DNA of 64,000 nt, from positions 558,001-622,000 of the forward strand of contig NZ_OW712331.1 of the NCBI RefSeq assembly GCF_940677205.1. Reading direction: 5' to 3'. The DNA comes from [Clostridium] colinum (GTDB lineage: Bacteria; Bacillota; Clostridia; Lachnospirales; CAG-274). Both the position numbers and the translations under genes were made by a program. This document shows positions 1 through 9,233 of this stretch, one piece after another (the stretch's first letter is position 1; every line of letters begins with the position of its first letter). The notes beneath the pieces are model-generated. The model had not been told where the DNA came from, made no database searches, and worked only from the letters and a program-made list of their open reading frames with translations.

Positions 1-2724
1 TATAATTCTAGTAAATTAAATCAAGTTAAAAATTTTGCAACTTCTAACAATATTGAAATTATGATTATAAATATTGATGCTTTTAAAAAAGATGAAAATA
101 TTATAAATCAAGATAATGATAAACTAGCTAAAACACCAATAGAGTATATTAAACAGACTAGTCCTATTGTTATTATAGATGAACCTCAATCTGTAGATAA
201 TACAGAAAAATCTAAGGAGGCTATAAATTCTCTTAACCCTTTAGCTATTTTAAAGTATTCTGCTACTCATAGAGAAAAAATAAATCTTATTTATAGATTA
301 ACTCCAGTTGATGCCTTTCAAATGGGCATAGTTAAACAAATTTCTGTTGCTAGTGTTTTTTCATCTCAAGATTTTAATACACCTTATTTAAAACTTTTAG
401 AGGTTTCTATGGATAATGGTGTAACTGGTGGTATAAATTTTAAAGCTAAGCTAGAAATAGATATTTTAAAAGATGGAAAAATAACAAGAACTAAAAAAAT
501 ATTAAAACAAAATGATGATTTAGAGTCTATAACTAAAAGAGAAGAATATAACGGATATGTAATTACAAACATAGATTGTACAGAAAATAAGGAGCATATA
601 GAATTTGCTAATACTCAAACTCTAAGTTTAGGAAAATCAATAGGGGATATAGATGAAGATTTAATAAAAAAAGAACAAATCAAAAGAACTATTGAACAAC
701 ACCTTGAAAAAGAACTTATTTATACAGATTTAGATATTAAAGTTTTATCTTTATTTTTTATTGATAAAGTAGATAAATATAGATTAGGTGATGGAGAAAA
801 AGGCATATATGCTAAAATGTTTGAAGAATGTTATACAGAGCTTATAAATTTACCTAAATATAAAATATTAAAAGAAAGATTTACGCAACCAATAGAAAAG
901 ATACATAATGGATATTTTTCTAAAGATAAAAAAGGTAATTTTAAAAATACTAAAGGAGAAAGTAATGAAGATGATAACACATATAAAACTATTATGCAAG
1001 ATAAAGAATATTTATTGTCTTTTGAATGTCCTTTAAGATTTATTTTTTCTCATAGTGCTTTAAAGGAGGGGTGGGACAGTCCTAACGTTTTTCAGGTTTG
1101 TACACTTATTGAGCAAAAATCAAAATTTAGCGCAAGACAAAAAATAGGACGAGGGCTTAGATTATGTGTAAATCAAAATGGTGAGCGTATAGAAGATAAA
1201 GCTATTAATAATTTACATATTATAGCTAACGAAAGTTTTGAAGATTTTGCTAAAAATTTACAAAAAGAAATAGAAGAAGAAACAGGATTAAAATTTGGCA
1301 GTATAGATATAACATCTTTTATTGGTATCACCTATGAACAAACAGTTATAGAGCAAGTAAATATAAAAAATGAAGATGCTACTGAAATTTTAAATCATTT
1401 TGAAAAAATAGGATATATTGATGATGAGGGAAATGTTGATACTGAAAAAATTAAAAATGATATAGAAGATAACTTTTTTAATATTCCAGAAAAATTTGAA
1501 AATGTTAAAAAGGAAGTAGAAACTATATTTACACAGCAAAAAATAGAAAATCTTAATAAACAATTATTAACTAACATTACTTATGAAAAAATTACTAAAG
1601 AAGAGAAAATAACAACAGAAGAAGATGCAAGAGAAATTTTCCAAAGTTTTAAAGATAGTAAGTATATAGATAATAAAGGACAAGTTACAAAAACTTTAAA
1701 AGAAGATTTAGAAAAAGGTAATATAAAATTACCAGAAAAATTTGAAAATGCTAAAGACAATATAAATAATATAGTTTTAAAATCTACTATTAAGTTACCT
1801 ATTAATAATGCTAACAAGCAAGTTGTAGTAAAATTGAACAAACAAGTATTAGTTAGCCCAGATTTTTTAGAACTTTGGGAAAAAATAAAATATAAAACAA
1901 AATATAGATTTAAATTAGACGAAGAAAGCTATAAAAATGAATGTATTGAAAAAATAAAAGAAATGCCTAAAATAAATAGAATAAGAATTGTAACAAAAAA
2001 TGCTGATATTAACGTAGAAAAAGATGGTGTATATTCTGAAGAAAAGTATGAACAGTTTACAAACATAGAATATAAACAATTTAATCCAACTTTAGAAGAT
2101 TTATGGGAAATAGCCGAAAAATCTTCTGTACATATAAATTTAGTTTTAGAAGTGTTATCAAAAAGTGGAAGATTAGATGAAATTTATAATGACCCTAAAA
2201 AATTTATAGAACAAGTGATTGATATTTTTAAAGAAGTGCAAGCTAAAACTATTATTAATGGTATATATTACATAAAAAATGAAAATGACAAATATTATAT
2301 AAAAGAAGAAATATTTGATACAAGTGAAATAATAGCATATTTAGATAAAAATGCTTTGAAAATTGAAAATAATAAAACACCTTATGATTATATAGTTTAT
2401 GAGAGTGAAACAGTAGAAAAATCTTTTGCTAAACAATTAGATAATGACCCTAGTGTAAAAATATTTTTTAAATTTCCTTCAAAGTTTAAAATAGATACAC
2501 CTATTGGCAGTTATAATCCAGATTGGGCAATTTATAGACAAGAAAATGATACAGAAAAACTTTATTTTGTTATAGAAACAAAAGGTAGTATAAATAGCTA
2601 TGATTTAAGAATTAAAGAAAATTTAAAAATAAAATGTGGTAAAAAACATTTTGAAGCTTTACAAACTAATGTTAATTTTGATTTTAGTAATGATTGGTTA
2701 AATTATTCTAAGAATAAAATATAA
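1..2724 (+). CDS. res: Type III restriction endonuclease subunit Res (5'-truncated by window edge)
   Basis: The frame is open from base 1, so the gene starts upstream and the first internal ATG at 61 is not its start. Numbering codons from base 1, I see helicase motif II DEPQ near 60, motif III SAT near 87, motif V (SHSALKEGWDSP) near 351 and motif VI (QKIGRGLRL) near 380. A C-terminal PD-(D/E)XK nuclease follows, with PDW near 840 and ETK near 857. This is the layout of the ATP-dependent translocase and nuclease subunit of type III restriction systems, which needs a Mod methyltransferase, normally encoded just upstream. The Walker A motif and Mod lie outside the window. Two similar blocks of about 60 residues begin near codons 458 and 541. 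The visible frame is uninterrupted and ends at a clear TAA. Confidence 0.93.
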   Translation, partial: YNSSKLNQVKNFATSNNIEIMIINIDAFKKDENIINQDNDKLAKTPIEYIKQTSPIVIIDEPQSVDNTEKSKEAINSLNPLAILKYSATHREKINLIYRLTPVDAFQMGIVKQISVASVFSSQDFNTPYLKLLEVSMDNGVTGGINFKAKLEIDILKDGKITRTKKILKQNDDLESITKREEYNGYVITNIDCTENKEHIEFANTQTLSLGKSIGDIDEDLIKKEQIKRTIEQHLEKELIYTDLDIKVLSLFFIDKVDKYRLGDGEKGIYAKMFEECYTELINLPKYKILKERFTQPIEKIHNGYFSKDKKGNFKNTKGESNEDDNTYKTIMQDKEYLLSFECPLRFIFSHSALKEGWDSPNVFQVCTLIEQKSKFSARQKIGRGLRLCVNQNGERIEDKAINNLHIIANESFEDFAKNLQKEIEEETGLKFGSIDITSFIGITYEQTVIEQVNIKNEDATEILNHFEKIGYIDDEGNVDTEKIKNDIEDNFFNIPEKFENVKKEVETIFTQQKIENLNKQLLTNITYEKITKEEKITTEEDAREIFQSFKDSKYIDNKGQVTKTLKEDLEKGNIKLPEKFENAKDNINNIVLKSTIKLPINNANKQVVVKLNKQVLVSPDFLELWEKIKYKTKYRFKLDEESYKNECIEKIKEMPKINRIRIVTKNADINVEKDGVYSEEKYEQFTNIEYKQFNPTLEDLWEIAEKSSVHINLVLEVLSKSGRLDEIYNDPKKFIEQVIDIFKEVQAKTIINGIYYIKNENDKYYIKEEIFDTSEIIAYLDKNALKIENNKTPYDYIVYESETVEKSFAKQLDNDPSVKIFFKFPSKFKIDTPIGSYNPDWAIYRQENDTEKLYFVIETKGSINSYDLRIKENLKIKCGKKHFEALQTNVNFDFSNDWLNYSKNKI

Positions 2725-2865
2725 AAATACATTTTGTTAATCTAAAATTTGGTTATTTTAAGTATAGTTTATTAAATTTTGGAGAAAATTATTTATAGAA
2801 ATGTTATAAAACTATTATTATCAAAATAATAAAATAAAAAAAGTTAAATTATTTTAATATACCAT

Positions 2866-2916
2866 AAAAGATAGATTTTTATAAATTTAAATACTTTTAA
2901 AAAATCTATCTTTTTT
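2866..2916 (+). terminator. Rho-independent terminator after res
   Basis: Arms at 2866-2880 and 2900-2914 form a 15-bp perfect stem (AAAAGATAGATTTTT and its complement) with a 19-nt loop. The right arm runs into a tract of six T. Confidence 0.7.
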
Positions 2917-2976
2917 AATTAAAAATTTTTAATGTAGGATATTATTTTAATAAACTATTATAATATAATTAAAATA

Positions 2977-3005
2977 TTGAATATTTTAAAATAGTAGAGT
3001 ATAAT
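2977..3005 (+). promoter_or_regulatory. Predicted sigma-A promoter of walR
   Basis: TTGAAT at 2977-2982 and a perfect TATAAT at 3000-3005 are separated by 17 bp. They lie about 40 bp upstream of the walR start. AT-rich context raises the chance-match rate, but the spacing and the -10 are ideal. Confidence 0.6.
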
Positions 3006-3047
3006 AAAAAATTATTAAATAAATTTAATTAAGTAGGAGGGAATTTT

Positions 3048-3752
3048 TTGGCTAATAAAATTTTAGTTGTCGATGATGAACAAAGTATAATGAATATTAT
3101 TGCTTTTAACCTAAAAAAAGAAGGTTATGAAGTTGTATGTGCTGAAGACGGAGAAATGGCTATAAAAATTTTTGAAGAAGAAAGTCCAGATTTAATTCTT
3201 TTAGATATAATGATGCCTAAAATAGATGGATATGGTGTTTGCAAAAGGATAAGAGACAAAAGTGACATACCTATTATTATGCTTACTGCTCGTGCAGATG
3301 AAGTAGATAAAGTTTTGGGGCTTGAAATAGGGGCTGATGATTATGTAACAAAACCTTTTAGCAATCGTGAGCTTATGGCTCGTGTTAAAGCTAATCTTAG
3401 AAGAAAAACTAATATAAATCAAGAAAATGAACAAGCAAATATTAATAGTGGAAATGTTAAAAATTTTGGCGAACTTACTATAGATTTGGATAGATATGAA
3501 GTTTTTAAAAGAAATGAACCTATAAATCTTACGATAAGAGAGTTTGAGCTATTAAAATTTTTAGCACTTAAAAAAAATCAAATTTTTACTAGAGAGGTAT
3601 TATTATCTCAGGTGTGGGGATATGAATATTTTGGAGATGTTAGAGCAGTAGATGTTACTATAAGAAGGCTTAGAGAAAAGATAGAAGATGATGCTAGTAA
3701 GCCTAAATTTATAATAACTAAAAGAGGTATAGGATATTATTTTATGTCATAG
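3048..3752 (+). CDS. walR: Response regulator WalR (YycF), OmpR family
   Basis: This 234-residue OmpR/PhoB-type regulator has a receiver domain (about 1-120) with the acidic pair DD at 9-10, phospho-acceptor D53 in LLDIMMP, conserved T in MLTAR and K in TKPF, then a winged-helix DNA-binding domain. Start is TTG at 3048, preceded by AGGAGGG. Identity as WalR rests on the receiver sequence and on the order walR-walK-yycH-yycI downstream. In Firmicutes WalRK controls cell-wall hydrolases and wall homeostasis and is often essential. The sensor kinase gene starts 15 bp downstream. Confidence 0.9.
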   Translation: MANKILVVDDEQSIMNIIAFNLKKEGYEVVCAEDGEMAIKIFEEESPDLILLDIMMPKIDGYGVCKRIRDKSDIPIIMLTARADEVDKVLGLEIGADDYVTKPFSNRELMARVKANLRRKTNINQENEQANINSGNVKNFGELTIDLDRYEVFKRNEPINLTIREFELLKFLALKKNQIFTREVLLSQVWGYEYFGDVRAVDVTIRRLREKIEDDASKPKFIITKRGIGYYFMS

Positions 3753-3767
3753 ATAGGTACAAGAGAT

Positions 3768-5582
3768 ATGAAAAGTATACGTTTTAAACTAATTTTTATA
3801 TATTTTATATTAGTTTTTATAGTTATGATAATAAGTGGTACATTTATTATTTTTACTATACAAAAACAAGAAACAATAAAAATAGAAGAAGAACTTAAAA
3901 GTTTTTCTAAAGCTATAAAAGAACAGATTATAGACCAGTATGAAAACCCAGAAGATTTTCAAAGTGGATTTACAGACCTTTTTATGAAAAGAGTTTTTAT
4001 ACAAAATATGCAAGGTGCTATAATAGATAAAGATGGAAAAACAATAGCGGCTACTAATTTTTCACAAACACAAGGCCCATATCAATATAAAAATTCTATT
4101 GTTATATCAGCATTAGCAGGAAAAGAAAAGTTTGAAAAATTTAAAAAAGGATTAGATGAAAATTCTGTTGTTAAAGAATGGTTAAGCTATGCTTATCCAA
4201 TTTTTGATGATAATAATAAAGTTGAATATGTAATATATGTTCAAATGGATTCTAGCAATATAAGAGCTACTTTAACTCAAACAACAAATACAATAGGTGT
4301 AGCCGTAATTATAGCTTTAGTTTTGGCAATAATATTGGGAGGTATGTTTTCTAATACAATAACGTCACCAATATCTATCTTAACTAGAAAAGCAAATCTT
4401 TTAGCAAAAGGTAATTTAGAACAACATATTATCGTTAAAGGTGAAGATGAGATAGGACAACTTACAAGAAGTTTTAATCATATGGCAAGAGAGCTTAGAA
4501 AAACTGTATCAGAAATGGAAAACGAAAACAATAAACTAGAAATAGTTTTACACAATATGACAGATGGAGTAGTAGCATTTGATGAAATAGGTAATCTTAT
4601 TCACGCCAATAAAGAATTTTACGAGCTTATGGGCTTAGAAGAAGATTTGTATAAAATAAATTTAGATTATTTTTTAAATAAGATAGACTTACCTAAAAAT
4701 AAAATAAAGCTAAATGAAAATACAGAAACATTAATAGATAAAAATGGTAAATATATACAGGTTGTTCTTATACCATATACAGATAAAAATAATTTTATAG
4801 AAGGTATAATGATAGTTTTAAAAGATATAACTAAGCAAAAGAAACTTGATGATATGAGAAAAGAATTTGTAGCTAATGTTTCTCACGAAATAAGAACACC
4901 TATTACAACTATAAAAAGCTATACAGAAACTCTTTTAGAAGGTGCAATAGAAGAAAAAGAATTAGCTATAGATTTTTTAAATACTATAAATGAGGCAGCA
5001 GATAGAATGAAATTTTTGACAGATGACCTTTTAGAACTTTCGCGCTTTGATGGAGGTAAAATTAGCTTTAATTTTAATATTGTAAATTTATATGATATTG
5101 TTGTTGGGTGTGTAAAACAAAATATAATTATAGCAAACAAAAAAAATCAAGAAATTTTACTACATGAGCCTGAAAATAAAGAAATGATTGTAATAGTAGA
5201 TGAAGGAAGAATAAATCAAGTATTAAATAATATTGTATCAAATGCTATAAAATATAGCTATGAGAATACAGTTATACAAATATATATTGAGGAAACAAAA
5301 AGTACCTTTATAGTAAATATAAAAGATAATGGTATAGGCATACCAAAAGAAGATATAGGTAGGATATTTGAAAGGTTTTATCGTGTTGATAAAGCTAGAA
5401 GTAGAGCAATGGGAGGAAATGGATTAGGGTTATCTATTGCTAAAGAAATAATGCAAGAACATAGCGGAGATATAAAAGCATATAGTAAAGTAGGAGAAGG
5501 AACTACTATGCAAGTGATATTTAAAAAATACAAAAATATTGAAAATAGCTTGAAATTTAATTATGAAAACCAAAATTTTTAA
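3768..5582 (+). CDS. walK: Sensor histidine kinase WalK (YycG)
   Basis: This 604-residue membrane kinase has TM1 at about 7-30, an extracytoplasmic domain of about 145 residues, TM2 at about 175-197, then HAMP, PAS (about 255-360), HisKA with phospho-acceptor H373 in the SHEIRTP motif, and a HATPase domain with N box (NNIVSNAIKYS), G1 box (DNGIGIP) and G2 box (GNGLGLS). This order matches WalK: two TMs flanking a PAS-like sensor, then HAMP-PAS-kinase. It should phosphorylate WalR encoded just upstream. The downstream YycH- and YycI-like genes, which modulate WalK through its membrane helices in Bacillus, support the assignment. The gene ends 147 bp before the next start, leaving room for a second promoter. 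Confidence 0.9.
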   Translation: MKSIRFKLIFIYFILVFIVMIISGTFIIFTIQKQETIKIEEELKSFSKAIKEQIIDQYENPEDFQSGFTDLFMKRVFIQNMQGAIIDKDGKTIAATNFSQTQGPYQYKNSIVISALAGKEKFEKFKKGLDENSVVKEWLSYAYPIFDDNNKVEYVIYVQMDSSNIRATLTQTTNTIGVAVIIALVLAIILGGMFSNTITSPISILTRKANLLAKGNLEQHIIVKGEDEIGQLTRSFNHMARELRKTVSEMENENNKLEIVLHNMTDGVVAFDEIGNLIHANKEFYELMGLEEDLYKINLDYFLNKIDLPKNKIKLNENTETLIDKNGKYIQVVLIPYTDKNNFIEGIMIVLKDITKQKKLDDMRKEFVANVSHEIRTPITTIKSYTETLLEGAIEEKELAIDFLNTINEAADRMKFLTDDLLELSRFDGGKISFNFNIVNLYDIVVGCVKQNIIIANKKNQEILLHEPENKEMIVIVDEGRINQVLNNIVSNAIKYSYENTVIQIYIEETKSTFIVNIKDNGIGIPKEDIGRIFERFYRVDKARSRAMGGNGLGLSIAKEIMQEHSGDIKAYSKVGEGTTMQVIFKKYKNIENSLKFNYENQNF

Positions 5583-5593
5583 TTATAAAATTT

Positions 5594-5648
5594 ATAACAA
5601 ATATTTGTTATTTATGTAAATTTTATTTATTATTACATTATAATGTAA
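5594..5648. repeat. Two perfect palindromes downstream of walK
   Basis: ATAACAAATATTTGTTAT at 5594-5611 (18 bp) and TTACATTATAATGTAA at 5633-5648 (16 bp) are perfect dyads in the walK-to-Ig-gene gap. They may be operators or part of an AT-rich terminator for walK. The second overlaps the first half-site of the WalR-box array. Confidence 0.6.
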
Positions 5649-5682
5649 ATTAAAAGTAAGGGTATTGTAACACAAATGTAAT
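5644..5682 (+). promoter_or_regulatory. WalR-box array (11-bp phased half-sites)
   Basis: The pair TGTAAC (5666-5671), five bases, TGTAAT (5677-5682) matches the published WalR consensus TGTWAH-N5-TGTWAH exactly. A further TGTAAA lies at 5644-5649 and a degenerate AGTAAG at 5655-5660, so four half-sites sit on an 11-bp period. The perfect pair overlaps the expected -35 region of the -10 at 5693. Confidence 0.7.
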
Positions 5683-5692
5683 ATAATTAATG

Positions 5693-5698
5693 TATAAT
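5693..5698 (+). promoter_or_regulatory. Predicted -10 box of the Ig-like gene promoter
   Basis: A perfect TATAAT lies 32 bp before the ATG at 5730. No good -35 is visible at the right distance, because that position is taken by the WalR box. This fits an activator-dependent promoter. Confidence 0.55.
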
Positions 5699-5729
5699 AT
5701 AATAATATAAAGTAGAAAGGAGGACTGTT

Positions 5730-6185
5730 ATGAAAAAACTAATACTAATATTGTCAACCATCTTTATTTTAATACTTAATAATAGCTTTTTAACATTTGC
5801 AGCCTCTGTTTCTAATGAGGTAAAAAGTAATTTTTATATAACAGGTGGTTTAGATTTTTCTAAAGATTGTCAGGCTACATTTGATAAAACAAGAATAATA
5901 ACTGGCAAAGCCGAAGAGGGGTCTACTGTTACAATTATAGTTTATGAAAAACTTCTTGAAATGAAAGAAGAGTTAAAAGAGCTTGAAAGGTATAAAATAG
6001 TTGTTGGTGCATCTGGATATTTTAGTCAAACATTAAATTTTGCTATTGGTGAAAATATTATATGTGTAAATGTTAAAGATAAAAATAATAAAACTTCTAG
6101 TGCCAAAACATCTATTACACGTAAAAATAGTGAAATAAAAAATGAATTGGAGCAAGCTGTTATTTTAGGAAGAACTAGAAAATAG
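5730..6185 (+). CDS. Secreted Ig-like-fold protein in the wal operon
   Basis: This 151-residue protein has a signal peptide (MKKLILILSTIFILILNN then a stretch ending near FAA, residue 25). The mature part contains a beta-rich segment with a GKAEEGSTVTI motif, of the kind seen in bacterial Ig-like and cell-surface repeat domains, and a polar, helical C-terminus. No sortase signal, lipobox or catalytic motif is visible. It has its own SD (AGGAGG) and an upstream WalR-box array, and sits between walK and the yycH-like gene. I infer a secreted or wall-associated protein under WalR control, possibly a ligand or sensor accessory. I do not recognise a named family. Confidence 0.7.
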   Translation: MKKLILILSTIFILILNNSFLTFAASVSNEVKSNFYITGGLDFSKDCQATFDKTRIITGKAEEGSTVTIIVYEKLLEMKEELKELERYKIVVGASGYFSQTLNFAIGENIICVNVKDKNNKTSSAKTSITRKNSEIKNELEQAVILGRTRK

Positions 6186-6208
6186 CTTAATAATTTAAAG
6201 GTGGTAAA

Positions 6209-7561
6209 ATGTATTTAAGTAGATGGAAAAATTTTATTATAATTTTTTTAATATTTTTAGCTATTTATCAGACTACTGGGCTATGGTTTGAAGAATTTTC
6301 AACCCATAGCTTTTTTTACTTAAGTAGAAATAAAGTTATTAATAATAATATACAAAAAGATACACAATATTTAACAGAAAGTATATTAATAAATACAGGT
6401 AACAATAAATTTATTAGAAAATATAACAATATATCAAATACAGATTATAAAAAGATATTTGATGAAGTAATTTATACTTGTATTAAAAATGGAGATTTTT
6501 ATTATTTAAATAATTTTAGCATAGATGAAGTTTTAAATAATAAATCTGTCATATATACTTATAGTTTTAATATTAAAGGAGAAGATGCAAGTAAAATATT
6601 TAATATTAATGGAAATCACTTTTCTAAAATAAAAGAATTTGACACAATAATTATTTTACCTATTATTAGTGAAAAATATAATATAAAAACTATTTTTTTA
6701 TCTTCCAAAACTTCAGAAGCTTATGAAATAAAAATTAATAAAGATAATTTAAGTCATAATGTTTTAAATGCTATAAATGAATTTAATAACTTAGAGCCAA
6801 AAAGTTTTTATTATATATCTAGTGAAGAAAGTGGAATATCATTATTTAGTAAAAATCAATTTTTACCAAAAGCAAAAGAGGATAGCTTTAACGTAAATAA
6901 TATATTAGCTATAAATCCTTTAGAACAAGATGGTGGTATTTTATTATCTGAAAGTGAAAAATATGTAAATATATTTTTTGATAATCCTATTACAAAAACC
7001 AGTTCTTTTATAAATAATACTTATACGTATAATGATCAAAATATTATTGTAAAATATTATCCAAACGGTGTTTTAGAGTATGTAAAGTACAAAAGTAGTT
7101 TAAATGATAATCAAGGTAATCCATATAAAATAGCTTTACAATTTTTGGGAAAAGATACGAATATAAAAAATGAATATTATTTAAAAGATTATAAAATGGA
7201 AGAAAATAAAACAACATTTTATTTTGACTATAAAATAAATAATTTTCCTATTATGCTATCTAACGAAAAGAAAGAAGAAACAGGTATGCAAAGTATGATA
7301 GAAATAACAATAGAAGATAACATAGTGTCTAAATATAAAAGGATTATTTATGACTTTGTTGTGCAAGAAGATTATATTACAGTAGAAAAATCTTTTATAA
7401 AAGCAATAGATAGTTTTTTATTAAATAATAAAAATAATGATTATATAGATGAAATGAAACTAATATATAATTTTAACAATGTAAATGAACCAATTTGTAT
7501 TAGATGGTTAATAGGTGTAAAAGATGAGGTATATTATGAAGATGTAGCATATGGAGGATAA
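6209..7561 (+). CDS. yycH: YycH-like regulator of the WalRK system
   Basis: This 450-residue protein has one N-terminal TM (about residues 9-24, FIIIFLIFLAIYQTTG) and a large extracytoplasmic portion. Sequence similarity to YycH is only recognisable in the general pattern. The call rests mainly on length, topology, and position after walK and immediately before a YycI-like gene. In Bacillus YycH binds WalK with YycI and modulates kinase activity. The SD is AAGGTGG. Its stop codon is part of the SD region of the next gene, so the two are translationally coupled. Confidence 0.7.
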   Translation: MYLSRWKNFIIIFLIFLAIYQTTGLWFEEFSTHSFFYLSRNKVINNNIQKDTQYLTESILINTGNNKFIRKYNNISNTDYKKIFDEVIYTCIKNGDFYYLNNFSIDEVLNNKSVIYTYSFNIKGEDASKIFNINGNHFSKIKEFDTIIILPIISEKYNIKTIFLSSKTSEAYEIKINKDNLSHNVLNAINEFNNLEPKSFYYISSEESGISLFSKNQFLPKAKEDSFNVNNILAINPLEQDGGILLSESEKYVNIFFDNPITKTSSFINNTYTYNDQNIIVKYYPNGVLEYVKYKSSLNDNQGNPYKIALQFLGKDTNIKNEYYLKDYKMEENKTTFYFDYKINNFPIMLSNEKKEETGMQSMIEITIEDNIVSKYKRIIYDFVVQEDYITVEKSFIKAIDSFLLNNKNNDYIDEMKLIYNFNNVNEPICIRWLIGVKDEVYYEDVAYGG

Positions 7562-7563
7562 AT

Positions 7564-8448
7564 ATGGACACAAAATTAGCTAAAAACTATACTATATTGT
7601 TTTTAATAATATTAAATATATTGTTATTTTTTATTAGTTTTTTATTAAAAGATAAATATAAATTAGATAAAGAGCAAGAAAAAGCTATAGTATCTTATTT
7701 GGAGCAAGAAAATATAAAAATATATACAGAGTTACCTAAAAAATATTATCCTATGCATAAAATTAGTATGAAAAAAACTAAAAATGATAACTTAATGTTA
7801 CAAAAAGTTTTTTTTGATAATACATCTAATCTTATTAGAACAGAAAAATTTGAAGATACAATATTTAAACAAGGAGATAAAATTTTAATAATAAATAATT
7901 TATTTATTCATTTTAAAGATTTAGAAGAAAAAGATAATTTTGCATATAATAAAAAAAATTGTTTTAGCATAGCAAAAGAATATAAAGATAATTTAGAAAA
8001 AATATATGGGAAAATGTATTTAGATAGGTTTGAAGAAGAAGAAGAATATATTTTTGTATCTTATATACAGAAATTAAATAAATATAAAATATTTAATAAT
8101 ATTTTAAATATTAAGATATACAAAAAAGGAAAAGTTGAAATATATTTTAATAATTATCAAAAACCAGATATAATAAGTGAAAAAATAGATATTTGTTCAT
8201 CTGATGAAGCAACATATACTTTTATAAAAAAAATAAAAACTCTTATACCAGATAAAGTAATTTATATAACACAAATAGACTTAGGATATTATTTAAAATA
8301 TGATAACGAAAATATAACATTTTCTTTTTTACCTTATTATAGATTTTATATAAAAAATAGTAAAACTCCTTTTTATGTAAATGCATATACTAATAGTTTT
8401 GAATATGAAAATACAATAATTGAAGCACAAGAAATTTTTTACAACTAA
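7564..8448 (+). CDS. yycI: YycI-like regulator of the WalRK system
   Basis: This 294-residue protein has a single N-terminal TM (about residues 10-28) followed by an extracytoplasmic domain rich in Lys, Tyr and Ile. It starts 2 bases after the yycH-like stop, with SD GGAGG inside the last codons of that gene. Length, topology and position match YycI, the partner of YycH in controlling WalK. Primary sequence is divergent, so the assignment is contextual. The usual later members of the Bacillus operon (yycJ, htrA) are absent here. Confidence 0.7.
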   Translation: MDTKLAKNYTILFLIILNILLFFISFLLKDKYKLDKEQEKAIVSYLEQENIKIYTELPKKYYPMHKISMKKTKNDNLMLQKVFFDNTSNLIRTEKFEDTIFKQGDKILIINNLFIHFKDLEEKDNFAYNKKNCFSIAKEYKDNLEKIYGKMYLDRFEEEEEYIFVSYIQKLNKYKIFNNILNIKIYKKGKVEIYFNNYQKPDIISEKIDICSSDEATYTFIKKIKTLIPDKVIYITQIDLGYYLKYDNENITFSFLPYYRFYIKNSKTPFYVNAYTNSFEYENTIIEAQEIFYN

Positions 8449-8511
8449 TATTAATATTTTTTAAAATATGACGATATATAGTATATAAGAAAAATATGAG
8501 GAGGTAGTTGT

Positions 8512-9114
8512 ATGGTAAATAGCATTTTTAGTTCTTCAGTTACTTATAATACTACAAATAAAAATACAAACAAAGAAGATAATAAAGATATAGAAAAAAC
8601 ATTAAATACTGAAGAAAATAAACAATCAAGTAAAGCTAGCAAAACAAAATCGACAGATAATGGAGTATCAGTAAAACTTTCTGATAGAGAAAAAAGAAAA
8701 GAAATAGATGCTATTGTTAGACAAGCAAACCAACAAACAGCAAATTTTGAAAAATTAGTATCTAGCATATTTTCAAAACAATCTAATAAAGCAACTATGG
8801 CTAGTATGGCCTATGATGGAAATTTAAAAAATTTTTATAAAAATTTGACTGTAGATGCTAAAACAATAGAAAAAGCTAAACAAGATATATCTGAAGATGG
8901 TTATTATGGTGTAAATCAAACTTCTGAAAGAATATTAAGCTTTGCAAAAGCTATTGCAGGTGATGACCCTAAAAAAATAGAAGAAATGCGTAATGCAGTA
9001 GATAAAGGGTTTAAACAAGTTGAAAGAATGTGGGGAGATGAGCTTCCAGAAATATCTCAAAAAACATATGACAAAGTAATGGAAACATTTGATAAATGGC
9101 AAAATAAAGAGTAA
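8512..9114 (+). CDS. Conserved hypothetical protein, 200 residues
   Basis: The first 60 or so residues are polar, low-complexity (Asn, Thr, Lys, Ser) and probably disordered. The rest is helical, with a distinctive block containing ISEDGYYGVNQTSERI, FAKAIAGDDPKKIEEM, FKQVERMWGDELPEIS and a C-terminal YDKVMETFDKW. I recall this block from uncharacterised clostridial proteins but know no function. There is no signal peptide or TM, so it is predicted cytoplasmic or non-classically exported. A strong SD (GAGGAGG) precedes the ATG. It lies 63 bp after the yycI-like gene and may be co-transcribed, ending at the terminator at 9169. Confidence 0.75.
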   Translation: MVNSIFSSSVTYNTTNKNTNKEDNKDIEKTLNTEENKQSSKASKTKSTDNGVSVKLSDREKRKEIDAIVRQANQQTANFEKLVSSIFSKQSNKATMASMAYDGNLKNFYKNLTVDAKTIEKAKQDISEDGYYGVNQTSERILSFAKAIAGDDPKKIEEMRNAVDKGFKQVERMWGDELPEISQKTYDKVMETFDKWQNKE

Positions 9115-9168
9115 AAGTATAATTTTATTTAAAGGATAGATAATAAAAATTTTTAATATTTACATTTT

Positions 9169-9201
9169 AGACGAAGTCTCTATTTAGACTTTGTCTTTTT
9201 T
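9169..9201 (+). terminator. Rho-independent terminator after the hypothetical gene
   Basis: Arms at 9169-9179 and 9186-9196 form an 11-bp stem with one G-U pair and a 6-nt loop, followed by six T. It closes the wal/hypothetical transcription unit. Confidence 0.8.
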
Positions 9202-9233
9202 ATTATTACAATTAAGGTATGACTTAATTTATG

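Larger units (their letters stand above)
2725..3047. other. Intergenic stretch between res and walR
   Basis: This 323-base, very AT-rich gap holds a terminator for res (2866-2914) and a walR promoter (2977-3005). I see no small ORF with a ribosome binding site and no RNA gene here. Confidence 0.6.
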
